From: Prorocentrum cordatum
Taxonomy: Eukaryota > Sar > Dinophyceae > Prorocentrales > Prorocentraceae
Assembly: GCA_963575745.1 (NCBI GenBank)
Contig: CAUYUJ010002051.1
Location: forward strand, 37,501-94,150
DNA: 56,650 nt
Direction of reading: 5' to 3'
The translations under genes and the position numbers were made by a program. This document shows positions 30,137 to 40,300 of the stretch, in pieces (within the stretch, counting starts at the first letter, position 1; every line of letters starts with the position of its first letter). The notes under the pieces were generated by a model that had not been told where the DNA came from, searched no databases, and saw only the letters and a program-made list of their open reading frames with translations.

Positions 30137-32084
30137 GAGAGGATGAGGCGGCAGAGGCAGGAGGATCAGAGTGGTGAGAGGAGGAGGGAGGAGGCGGAGG
30201 AGGATGAGGAGGAGGATGAGGCGGAGGTTCACTACCCATCGAGGGGCGGCCTGACGGGGCGAGCGAGAGAATGCAGTTGGGGGGCGCCTATCCGACGAGA
30301 GCTCCTTCTTCCCTTTTTCGGGTGGCGTCAGTGCAATTTTTGCTCGTGCGACGTGCGCAAAGGAATGGGAATCAGTGGTATCAGATGTTGACATGTGTGC
30401 AGATGGGGAAGACTCGTACGCGTCCTCGAAAAAACGTCCAACAGCGACACCACCACAGGGCACGGAATGAGTTGGCCTGGGTAATGATGACATGCGACGT
30501 TCGAGCGATGCCGGCGCCCCGGCGCCACCGCCCAGTCCCGCGCAGGGCCGCCCCCCTTGGGACGACGTAGCCTCAGGCCGCGAGGGGCACCCCATCTCCG
30601 CGCCAGTCGTTGTCGCGCTCTTGCGACGGGGGCGCGCGCTCGTCGGACGTCGTCCTCGCGCGCCCGCGCTCCCCGAGCCGCTGCAAACGGGGCGTTCGGA
30701 AACGGGGCGGTATTAGCCGAGGGGCCCCTTCAAGCGAGAACGGGGCGACAGGGCATTTGCCCTGCACTGGTGCGCGAGACATCGGGACGACATCAGCCCC
30801 AGCCCCAGCCCCTGTGGGTGGCGAGCCCCGCTTGGGCTTGCCGACCAGGCGCCCCACCCCCCCCGAGCCCCGCCCCCTGAGCTCCCTCTGGGCGCCGGCG
30901 CGCGAGGGCGGGGCTCGGCCTGCATGGCGGCCCCCGGAAGCCCAGAGAGCCCCCCAAAAAACGCGTTCCTCCCGTGGGGGTGCACTGTTTGCTTTTCTTT
31001 TTTTTTTTGTGCGCGCGTTGCTCCCTCTTGTCGCTGGAAGTTGCGTGGTGGGCCTCGTGGGACAACTCCACTGCAACGGTCGCTTCGGCGCGACTTAACG
31101 TCTGGCCAAATCGGGACCCCAGGAGGCGCAGGTAGGCGGATGGGCCCCGACGCGTTTCCTTCCGCCGAGCTTCCTTTCGAACACTACGCCCGCAAGTCTC
31201 AGCAACAGGGCGTCTCGTGGTGGGCCTCGCTAAAAAGTCGACCGAAACCGGCGCGACGGAAGCACGTAAGATCCCGTCGGGGGGCCAAGAGGAAGCACGT
31301 ACGGGGACTGCCGGGGACGGAAGAGGCGGACCAGCCCCCCGCCCTCCCCCCTAGGAGAGTGGGAGGGGCTACCTACGCATAAAAAGTTAAGACCTGCGGC
31401 AATGACCTAACTCGAACTCGTGCCCTCGCCTCGAATCGTCGGTCCGTGCGTGGAGCGACTCTGAGCAGGGCGAGCGGGCTGAAAGAAGTGAGAGAGTGGG
31501 AGATTAGGTTCTTGCATGATGGTCTGGACCCTGTCGGCGCTAGCGAGGGAGCCCACGGTGGAGCGGTCATAGTATTTACCAAGGTACCAGCACCACCCGA
31601 CTATCAGCGTCCTACGCACGGCTCGCCTCAAGGCCCGTTTGCCACCCCTACGCCCTGTCTCCGTCGCCATGAGCAGCCAAACGAGCCACTGGGTGACGTT
31701 CACCTAGCTTGGGCCGGCTAGGAGCGCTCGCCTCGCCAACGCACAAAAACGTAAAATGCCATGGCGCGTCGGGTTGGGCTGGGAGTTGCGACCCAGCACG
31801 CAAAAGGCAGCACGCTGTGTCCTTGGGCCGTCGAGGCTTCCGCCGAGCTTCCGCCAGCTTCCGCCGGCGGAAGGCGGCCGAATGGCGGATTCCAGAAGCC
31901 CTGAGCCCAAAACCCGGACCGCCTCGCGTTGTGAAACGATCACGACGGAAGGTTAATTCGGCCTCCAAGGCCCTTACCGGGCGTCGGGATCGGCAACAAG
32001 AACGCTTCACGATAAAAATCTGGTCCTGGGGACTGGGTTCAGACACCTGAAAGAGCGTGTTCTACCGCTGCTGGCGGAAAACAA
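30137..32084. other. No gene seen
   Basis: About 2 kb of GC-rich sequence with overlapping Arg/Pro/Ala frames on both strands and no motif. CTTCCGCCGAGCTTCCGCC-type repeats occur at 31160-31180 and 31838-31890 and again at 33040-33115. Confidence 0.45.
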
Positions 32085-32310
32085 CTGGGGGGGGTCACTA
32101 CCGGTTCGAACCCCTCCCCCCCTCCCCTCCGGAAAACCGGGGGGGTGTCACTACCGGTTTGAACCCCTCCCCCACCCCCCCTCCCCCAGTTCATCATGAA
32201 AAGGGGGGGGGTCACTAACTACCGGTTCGACCCCCCCCCCCCTCGAGCTCGAAAACCGGGGGGGGTCACTACAGGTTCGAACCCCCCCCCCCCCCTCGAA
32301 AACCGAGTGG
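32085..32310 (+). repeat. Poly-G/GGTTCGAACC block, left
   Basis: Four copies of GGGGGGTCACTAC-GGTTCGAACCCC separated by C-rich runs and CGAAAACCGG. The mirror block lies at 32672-32785. GGTTCGAACCC fits the tRNA B-box consensus, but no tRNA fold is seen. Confidence 0.7.
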
Positions 32311-32671
32311 GGGTGCGGACAGTGGTGGGGACGGTGGTGGTGGGGACAGTGGTGAGGGGACAGCGGGACAATGGTGGGGACAGTGGGACAGTGGTGGGGA
32401 CGGTAGTGGTGGGGTTAATGGTGAGGACAATGGCGGGGACAGTGGGGACAGTGGGACAGTGGTGGGGACGGTGGTGGTGGGGACAGTGGTGTGGGGACAG
32501 CCGGAGGGGACAGTGTGGAAAGTGGTGGAGGAACAGTAGGACAGTGGAGGGTACAGTGGTGGTGGGGACAGTGGTGAAGGCGGTGGCGAGGACGGCGGTG
32601 GGACAATGGGACAGAGGTACAGTGGGGACAGTGGTAGGGACAGGGGGACAGTGGTGGGAACAGTGGGACAG
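32311..32671 (+). repeat. GGTGGGGACAGT minisatellite
   Basis: About 360 bases of GGTGGGGACAGTGGGACAGT-type units of variable length. Confidence 0.85.
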
Positions 32672-32885
32672 CTCAGTGGTTCGAACCTGGTAGTGACCCC
32701 CCCCTCCGGTTTTTGAGGGGGGGGGGGGTTCGAACCGGTAGTGACCCCCGCCCGGTTTTCGAGTTCGAGGGGGGGGGGGGGTTAGGGGAGGGGGGGGGTT
32801 TTGCCGGGGGAAGGGGGGGAAGGGGGGGAGGGTTCCAGCAGGGGGGAGGGGGGGGGGATTTGGAGGGGGGGGGGGGGAACCCCGG
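32672..32885 (-). repeat. Poly-G/GGTTCGAACC block, right (inverted), and G runs
   Basis: GGTTCGAAC-GGTAGTGACCCCC and CCGGTTTTCGAG appear in inverse orientation to the left block. The block continues into long G runs to about 32885. Confidence 0.7.
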
Positions 32886-32959
32886 GTTCCAGAGGAAAAG
32901 GGCGGCAATTTTCCACAATAAAGCGGCGGTGGATCACGCTCTCTCAGACACCTGCTGGG

Positions 32960-33005
32960 GGGTCGCGTCATGAAAAAATCATGGCGTCGGGGGTCTGGGA
33001 AACGT
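32960..33005 (-). repeat. Dispersed GACCCCCG hairpin repeat, reversed copy
   Basis: GCGTCATGAAAAAATCATGG followed by CGTCGGGGGTCTGGG, the inverse of the hairpin modules at 5925-6105. CATGA and TCATG can pair around the A run. Confidence 0.6.
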
Positions 33006-33034
33006 GTTCATCTCTTTGGGGCGCATTTTTTACT

Positions 33035-33118
33035 TTCGCCATCTTCCGCCGAGCTTCCGCCGGCTCGTTTTACTTCCGCCGACCTTCCGCCGTCTTTCCG
33101 CCGATTTCCGCCGAGGAA
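33035..33118 (+). repeat. CTTCCGCCG short repeat cluster
   Basis: Seven TTCCGCCG units in about 80 bases. Same motif as at 31160 and 31838. Confidence 0.7.
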
Positions 33119-33626
33119 AAGATGACAACTCCTTCGATCCTCGAAGGCGAGTCTCGGCGATTCCGAGGGCCGTTTCCGCGGCGGCTTCGTGCTGCGGCAG
33201 CGGCGGACCGGAGGCAAAACGAAGGGAAGCGACACCATGACGAACACGAGAAACATTGTTCAGGCCGAGTCCCGCGCGGGGACCCAGCCGCTGCCTTCCT
33301 GCCAGGCATCGCTGTCGCCGCCGATGGCCGGGGCACCAGCCTCCGTGGCCGCCTGCGCGCCCCGGAGCGCCCCCACGGCGCGCTGCGCGAGGGCCTCCCG
33401 TGAGCCATCCCACCTGGGCCAAAAGGAACACCGTGGGCACATCAAAGCCGTGGCAGCACGTCCCCCCCGTGCTGTTCTCGACGTTCCTCGGGCTCCTCGC
33501 GGTCGATGTGGCGCTCGCGGCGGTGTTCTGGCTCATCGCGGTCGTTTACGTGGCGCTCGTGGAGGTGTCCCAGGATGTAGGGGAGAACTTGCTGAGGTCC
33601 AAAAAAAGGCCAACATGAACACGGGG
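33119..33626. other. No firm gene; one membrane-like frame
   Basis: A plus frame at 33400-33618 includes the hydrophobic stretch LFSTFLGLLAVDVALAAVFW. It has no start context or homologue that I recognise and is not called as a gene. Confidence 0.3.
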
Positions 33627-33712
33627 GAGGGGGAGGAGGAGGAGGAGGAGGAGGAGGAGGAGGAGGAGGAGGAGGAGGAGGAGGAGGAGGAGGAGGAGGA
33701 GGAGGAGGAGGA
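33627..33712 (+). repeat. (GGA)n tract
   Basis: Uninterrupted GGA triplets. Confidence 0.95.
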
Positions 33713-33724
33713 TATGGTGCGAAT

Positions 33725-34315
33725 GTGGGTGCAGTGTCTCCAGGGCCGAACCCCGTGAACGCACGCACGTGCGGGATCCACGTCCACTCTTTTTCCGACT
33801 GGCCCCCTTATTCGTTTGGCGATGCAGCAGTCTCCCCGCGGCTGCCTCCTGGGTGCCCCCGAGCTGATCCCGAGTGCCATCGCCGTTCCCACGCAACGCA
33901 ATCCAATCTATTGTATCAGCATGCGCAGCCTCGGCCTCGGTCTCGTTTCGAGTCACGTTTGGCATTGTCTTAATTCGGGAACAGTTGTAATGTTCTCGAG
34001 TGTTCCCGAGCGCGCATTGGTTATCACAAGCAGCGTACGGCGGCGGACGCAGCCCTCCAGACCGCGCTCGCTTCAGCCGTGCAGGTGGCAAGGAGGAGAA
34101 GACGAGGACCAGGACAAACAGTAACAGGATCATCAAGAGGAGCAAAAAAAAGAAGACAACCGGGACGGGAAGATCACGTTCCTCCGCACGTGCACAAGAG
34201 CGCCCGGTTGTATGGTATGGTGGCTGCTGCTCTAAGCTGGCAAGCTGAGGTGCCGCATCTGTCAGTGCAACCGTTTTCGTTGTTGTTCTCCTCCTTCTCC
34301 TCCTCTTCCTGCCCT
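33725..34315 (+). repeat. Dispersed 0.6-kb repeat D, copy 1
   Basis: Shares many blocks in order with 42950-43575: GGATCCACGTC, GGCGATGCAGCA, CCCCGCGGCTGC, CCTCCAGACCGCGCTC, GGGAAGATCACG and GACTGCTGCTCT-like ends. It is two-thirds to three-quarters identical by eye. No coding is conserved between copies. Confidence 0.75.
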
Positions 34316-34389
34316 CGCGTTGCCTCATATAAGGGGCGAAGGGTAGCACTGGGCCGACAATCCCTGCTAGCGGCACGACCAGGCCCTGA

Positions 34390-34554
34390 CTCCTGATCCG
34401 CCCTACTTTGGGCGATGTCGAAAGTAGGGCGGAAATTTCCGCCCTACTTTTGAGGCCCCTTTGAGCGTCGATTTCCGCCCTTGAGGCTCCTTTGGCGTCG
34501 ATTTCCGACACAAATTTAGGTCGGAAAATCATCCAAAGTACGGCGGATCAGGAG
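34390..34554. mobile_element. MITE-like element with 22-bp inverted ends and a 30-bp palindrome
   Basis: Terminal arms 34390-34411 and 34533-34554 are inverse of each other with one mismatch (CTCCTGATCCGCC at the tip). Inside, 34421-34450 is a perfect 30-bp palindrome centred on GGAAATTTCC. Two GCGTCGATTTCCG repeats follow. No clear target duplication and no coding capacity. Probably non-autonomous. Confidence 0.75.
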
Positions 34555-34599
34555 CCACGGGGGGGGGGGGTCCAGAGCTCCGGGCGCCATTCCCTACGT

Positions 34600-34811
34600 T
34601 CGGCGCCGCCCCAACATGCTACTACTGCGTGTGCGTCGCCCCCCGAAGGGCGAGGGCGACGCGCGCGCGCCGAGAAAAATCTCGCAGGGTGTGCGCGCCG
34701 TGGCGGGCGCTGTCTGGCCCACGCCGCGCGGGGCGCGAGGCGCTGCAAGATGGGTATGTGCTTCGTGCTCGTGCCGGGCGCGCGCGCCTCCAAGGAGGAC
34801 GTGCAGTACCC
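34600..34811 (+). repeat. Dispersed repeat E, copy without insertion
   Basis: Matches 36271-36607: CGCC-CCCCAAACATNCT, TGTGCGTCGCCCCCC, GCACCGAGAAA, GTGGCGGGCGC, AAGATGGGTATG, CGCGCGCCTCCA. This copy lacks the AT-rich 138-bp segment found in the other, so it serves as an empty site. Confidence 0.75.
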
Positions 34812-34813
34812 TG

Positions 34814-34862
34814 AACCCTAAACCCTAACCCCTAACCCCTAAACCCTAAACCCTAAACCCTT
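34814..34862 (-). repeat. Interstitial telomeric tract (TTTAGGG on minus)
   Basis: Seven CCCTAAA/CCCTAA/CCCCTAA units in a row. TTTAGGG is the plant-like telomeric repeat also reported from dinoflagellates. It is flanked by perfect 12-bp inverted repeats GCGCGCCTCCAA (34782-34793) and TTGGAGGCGCGC (34861-34872). Confidence 0.9.
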
Positions 34863-35216
34863 GGAGGCGCGCGTCCCATGCGATGCTGTATCTCTTCGGC
34901 GGCTTCGGGTCGCAGGGTGCGCCCTCCGCTCCCGCAGCGCGGCCGGGCCGCGGCTCCCATGGGCCCGAGGCCGCCCCCGTCGGCGGCGGCGGGCGGGAGG
35001 CGGGCGGAAGAGCGGCACCGTCCCGGGCGCTTTGCTCAGGGGGGGGGGGGGGCAAAAAAACCAGACACAGCTCAGCGTCGATGCCGAGGGAAACATGGGA
35101 AACTACAGGAGGTGGGGGGGGAACACGAGACGAAGCTCCGGAAAGTATGGGAAGAGATGGGGACGCTTGGGAACCGTGTCTATTGTGAAGGCCTTACGGC
35201 CGGTGCTGCCGACCCT

Positions 35217-35287
35217 GAAGACGACGACGCGACGACGACGACGACGACCACGACGACGACGGCGGCGACGACGACGACGACGGCAGT

Positions 35288-35345
<58 letters not shown>

Positions 35346-35400
35346 CCAACAACGAGGACGAGGACGACGGCGACGGCGACGACGGGCACAACGCCGACGG
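35217..35400 (+). repeat. (ACG)n tract
   Basis: GAC/ACG triplets with GGC and CAC interruptions. Confidence 0.9.
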
Positions 35401-35590
35401 GAGTAGCTTGGGGGCTTCTTGGGGGCCTGCTGGGGGCCTGTTGGGGGCCTGTTGGGGGGCTCCGGGGGGCCTCTTGGAGGCCTCTTCTGGGCCTCTTGGT
35501 TGCCTCTTGGGGCCTCTTGAGGTTCTCCTGAGCGCATCCTGGGGCCTCCCGAGGGCCTCCTGGGGGCCTCATGCGGGCCTCCTGCATGGG
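35401..35590 (+). repeat. CTTGGGGGCC minisatellite, small block
   Basis: Units of TTGGGGGCCT of 10-15 bp. Same family as 49260-51180. Confidence 0.7.
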
Positions 35591-35625
35591 AAAGGCATGG
35601 GGACGCCTGGGACTCGTGACCATCT

Positions 35626-35673
35626 CTTTGTGTGTGTGTGAGTGTGTGTGTTTGTGTGTGTGTGTGTGTGTGT
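35626..35673 (+). repeat. (GT)n tract
   Basis: GT dinucleotides with a few A/T interruptions. Confidence 0.9.
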
Positions 35674-35862
35674 CTCGCTGGCCTTCTCCTTCTCGCTTCC
35701 CCCCTCGCTCGCCTCCGATCCCCCCTCGCTCGCCTCCGATCCGGGAAGAGTTCTCGGAGACGGCGGCGCGCCGGCCTGCGCCCTCGCGGGCGCCGGCGGC
35801 GGTCGGCGCCTGCGGGCGGGCGTGTGCCGCCGCCGCCACGCCCGCGTGCACACTTGGCTGCC

Positions 35863-35906
35863 TCCTCCTCCTCCTCCTCCTCCTCCTCCTCCTCCTCCTC
35901 CTCCTG
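35863..35906 (+). repeat. (CCT)n tract
   Basis: Short CCT run. Confidence 0.9.
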
Positions 35907-35934
35907 CTGCCTCGATACGCCCGTTTTGACACAC

Positions 35935-36090
35935 AGCACGTGCCGTGTTCAAGACGTCCGTGTCAATACGTTGCGTGTTGGCTCAGCGCATTGGCCGACG
36001 TTTTAGCGAGCGTATCGCGTCAGGCCTGCGTGTTCGGTCTGCGTGTTGGGCTCCGTATCAACACGCTGCGTGTTGCGTGTTGCGTATCGG
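35935..36090. repeat. Degenerate GCGTGTT/CGTATC motifs
   Basis: Loose repetition of CGTGTT, GCGTGTTG and CGTATC words, both orientations. No gene. Confidence 0.4.
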
Positions 36091-36270
36091 GGCAGCTAAG
36101 CGTGCACACGAGCCGGTGGTGCCCCCCAGCGCCGACAAGTGACGTCTTGGCTGTCCGGCTGCTGGTTCCTCGAGGGCACTCTTCGTCGCTGCACGCCATG
36201 CAGCACGAGCCGCACGGGTCCTGCAGAGCTAACGGGCCTCCTGACACTGATGAGCTCTGGGACCTGGGAC

Positions 36271-36607
36271 CCCTAGGATCGGCGCCCCCCAAACATACTT
36301 CTACTATATGTGCGTCGCCCCCCTGGGGGCGATGCGCGCACCGAGAAATCTTGTGGTATATGCGTCGTGGCGGGCGCGTTCTGGTCACACCGCTCGGGAA
36401 ACGATAAGTTTTCGGAAAGAGTCTCGATGATTCTTAACGTTTCAATGTAAATCTTAAGATTTTAATAGAAATGTTGGGTTTTTTATTCAAGTTCTGAGAC
36501 TATGAATTTCTGAACCCATGATTTCTTAAGCATTTCGCAGGGTGTACTACAAGATGGGTATGCCTTATGTTTGGGTCGGACGCGCGCCTCCAGGGAGAAC
36601 ATCTAGT
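36271..36607 (+). repeat. Dispersed repeat E, copy with AT-rich insertion
   Basis: Left part 36271-36402 and right part 36541-36607 align with 34600-34811. The AT-rich 36403-36540 segment is absent there. Removing it leaves 29 bases between shared landmarks where the empty copy has 30. Confidence 0.75.
36403..36540 (+). mobile_element. AT-rich introner-like element, copy 2
   Basis: 138 bp from GATAAGTTTTCGG to TTTCTTAAGCATTTCGCAG. It aligns end to end with 10940-11074 (GTAAGG to TTTCGCAG), including TATTCAA-TTCTGAGACTATG and ACCCATGATTTCTTAAGC. Here the first two bases are GA, a donor type known in dinoflagellates. The next base after CAG is G in both copies. Confidence 0.75.
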
Positions 36608-37341
36608 GCCAGCATGTCTTTGCGCGTGCCCTGGGACCCCTCTGAGGCCGACAAAGCCCTGCGAGCACCACGGGCCCCAGGCCCCCTACGACCACTGGAG
36701 CCTGAGCCCTCTCGGACCCGTGAGCCCGCCCTGCGAGCCCAGTGGTGCGCGCGGCAGCCTTCGGCCCCATGCAGGGCGCGGCTCCCGTCCCGTGGGGCTG
36801 CTGGCTGTCGGTAGCCTGCGCGTCGCTGCGACCTGCTGGAGCAGGCTACGCACAAGTACGATGACGGTCAGCCTCGCCAGGCACCAGAGTACGAGTGCGG
36901 CTGCGGGGGAATCAGTCCGAATTGGAGTGAGTCTGAGTAGGAGTGATTCTAAGTATGATTGGGTCTGAGTGTGAGCTGGTGTCTGAGTCTGAGTCACTCT
37001 GACTGGGCGTACAGATCTTGCGGGTAGGAAGGAGGAAGGAGGAGGAAGGATGGAGGCGGAGGCATCACACTGATGGTAAGCTCCCCGCGCATGGGACATG
37101 GGGGGCAAAAAGGATGCTGACACCCGTCCACAGGCCAAGGCCGGCGTCGCTACTCGTCAGCGCGCTGCCCTGCTTGTCCACCTCCCCTTCTCTTCATCCG
37201 CACCCGCATCCCAGTCTTCCAAGAGTAGGTTTCGACTCGAGACTCGAGGCAGTGCCGCTAAGGAGCATCTTGCCCAGACCATCGTCCAGAAATCAGCACC
37301 GCGCTGCCCGAGTTCGCCTGTCACCTCTCCTGCGTGCACGC
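36608..37341. other. Upstream region of the receptor gene
   Basis: No separate gene. At 36895-37010 loose GAGTCTGAGT/AGTCTGAG repeats occur. 37150-37340 is C/T-rich with several AG dinucleotides (for example CCCGCATCCCAG ending near 37213) that could serve as trans-splice acceptors for the leader. None can be chosen from sequence alone. Confidence 0.4.
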
Positions 37342-40300
37342 ATGGCGACGATGCGACTCGCGCTGGGCCTTCTCGCCGCGGTGGCTCCCGCTCCGATTTC
37401 GGCGACGACGTGCCTCGAGAGTGGACACGTGCCCGGCGGAAATCTGAAGCTCCCTTTCCAGCGCAAGAACGTTGTCACCGAGGAAGGACAAGAGATGCCC
37501 TTGGGCGTCGTGCATGGCTGGTGGACTTCGAGCAAGCTGCTCAGCCACATCTTCAAGATCATCGCGGAGGAGGCAGTCGGCTACAACGTCACGATCGCAG
37601 CGAGTACGTTGGGCAACTCTGGTCAGTCGGTGTACGCCATCGGAGGTTGCGAAGATTTCGGCAGTGATTGTTGGCAGAGTCTGAAAGCGCAGGACCCTGA
37701 TGGCAAGATCCTCTCGCGGAATCATTTTGCCTTTGAGATTTGGGAGAACTATTTCCGTCAACAGATGGACGTATGGACCAGCAACTATCCAGAGAAGGCG
37801 CCCGAGGAGATCGGCACGGTGGGCTATTACGGCGACGAGGGGGTCTTCATCAATCCGATCTCCAACAATGCTGGTCTCAGACAGGACAAGCTGATCCTCG
37901 ACTGGTACCGCGGCTATAACACGTCTGAGTTCAGCGCCGAGGCATTGAGTAGACACTTCACAAAGCTTAGTGATCTAGGTCGTCTGCTGCCCAATTTCAC
38001 CAATCATTCTTCCTACTTCTTCACGTGCGATGAGCTGAGGCTGACGGAGATGCCTTACCGCGTGAACCCGATCCTCAGGGACTACCACGTCCAGTTCCCC
38101 AACGACACGACGGTGAGCTACAACGAGAGCACGCAGACCGGAGAGTGGCAATGCGACTACGAGGGCATTTGGTGGTTGTCCCCTGCCTGCCGCGAGGATC
38201 CAGACACGTGCATCCCTGTCATCACGATGCAGTTCTGGGGGAGCGCCATCCTACACCAGGCAGCATACTTCCACATGCCCATCGCGCTCGCGAGCATTAG
38301 ATCTTACGGAGACTGGACGAGCATCATCGCATCGCAGATTCCGCTGACGTACTGGTGGTACCCAGACGATCTGTTCATCAAGAGCGATCTCAAGATAATA
38401 GCTTTCCCGCCCTACAACAAGGAGCAGTACGAGATCCAGGGGCTCCAGGTCTCTCAGCTGCAGGCCATCCCGCTGCGGAAGCTGATGGCCCGGGGCTTTG
38501 GCAGCGTTGCTGGCGACGCCGCGCTCGTGGCCAAGGAGTTGTGGGTTCCCGAGAGCAACATTATTGCGATGATGAAGAGCACCACCGATGGCGCGACCGT
38601 CGAGGACATGGCCTGCGATTGGGTGCGTGCGAACACAGAGCTGTGGCACCAGTGGCTGCCAGGACAGCTCGTGTGCAATCCAGGTCAGGGTCTCGTAAAC
38701 AAGGACGGCGAGTTCCTGTCGTCGAGTCTGAACGCGGATAGTTGCGGCTGGTGCGAGCCAGGGACCTACAGTGCCTTCTGGAACGGAACCGAGCAGACAA
38801 TCTGCTCCTCCTGCCCGGCTGGCTCATTCCAGAAGTCTCCCGGTCAGACCGCATGCGAGCCGTGTTCGTCTGGAAAGTTCACAGACTCCCAGGGCAACAC
38901 CGCGTGCACGGATTGTGCGGTGGCCACTTACGCCGAAGGCAGCGGCAACACGAATTGCACGAGTTGCCTTGCGCACGAGAGCACCATGGTCCGTGCCGCC
39001 GAGACCTCGTGGGACTGCGTTTGTGACGCGGGTTACTACCGTGCGGCGGGCCACTCGGAGTCGTCCGGCGCAAGGACCGACTGCAAGGCGTGCCCGGCGG
39101 GCATGGAATGTGAGAAGGGCAACGATGCGCCGATGGTCAGTGCCGGCTTCTGGGTCAGCGAACAGAATGGGATCGACAGGAGAGTGTTTTTTAACCCTCT
39201 GGGCCATGACTAGCGTTATGCTCCCTGCCTTCCCCCCCCTTCCCCCCCCCCCATAAGGTTACGCCCCCCCCCCTCAATGCGTCCCTTGCACTGCCGCAGT
39301 GCGTCTGGCACCACAGCCTGGGGGGGGGGGACGTTACGTTTTGCCCCCCCCCTGTCCCGCTCCCCCCCCCCTCCCCCCCATAACGCCCGTTGCGGTCGCG
39401 AATGATCAAAATGAACTCCAGGGAGTACTCCGTCTACCGGTGCCAGAACGACCTGGAGTGCCCGGGAGGAGAAGCCGGCACGTGCGCGGCCGGGCGCGAT
39501 CCTTCTGTCATCGGCTGCGCCTCTTGCAGGCCCGCCTATCACAGGGCGTCGAAGGGCGAATGCACGAAGTGCGAAGGAAGCGCTTGGTTGCCCCTCCTCG
39601 GGGCCAGTTTCCTGGTCGTATGTGGGCTTTCTGCGGTGGCGTTCTTCGCAAGGGTGGACGTGACCAAGATCAGGATGAATACCGTCTCTGTTGCCATCTG
39701 CATGAGCCAGACGGTGATGATTGTCCAGACGATGTCTTTGTTTTTCACGATGAAGATCGACTGGGTCGAACCGATGAGGAGCATGCTGAGTACTTTCTCG
39801 ATCGCGGCCTTCAATTACTCGGCGCTGAACCTCTCGTGTGGGGTCTCTGACTCGGACTCGGTGGCAAAATATGTTCTTCAGCTGCTGTCCTTCCCTCTGG
39901 GCTTGTCGCTGCTGTGCGCGATATTCGCCATCATGCACTTCGCGCTCGGGAAGCCCATCAGCAAGGACCACGTCATCAACTCCGTCGGCGTGCTCACCCT
40001 CGTGCTGTTCCTCATGCTCAACATGACCGCCCTGAAGCCGTTCCACTGCGTCAGCAGCCCCAACGGAACATCCTCACTGTCATCCAACCCTTCCATCATC
40101 TGCTACGTTGACTCTGAGTGGGTTGCCATGGCCGTCATGGGCACCATCGCTGTGCTCGTATACGGAGTCGGTTTCTTCTCGATCGTTCTGTACATTACCA
40201 TCAGTTACCCCGCCCTGGCGCTATCTGCGCGCGGCTCGATCATCATGTCCAGGTACCGATTCATGTTCCAGCGTTTCACTGCCAAGTGCTTCTACTTCAC

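Noticed and set aside
32085-32310. tRNA genes suggested by GGTTCGAACCC
   Set aside because: No acceptor, D or anticodon arms could be folded around the motif.
33400-33618. Small membrane protein with one hydrophobic stretch
   Set aside because: No credible start, the frame is overlapped by others of equal quality, and no homologue is recalled.
34814-34862. A true chromosome end
   Set aside because: The tract is only about 50 bases and unique sequence continues on both sides.
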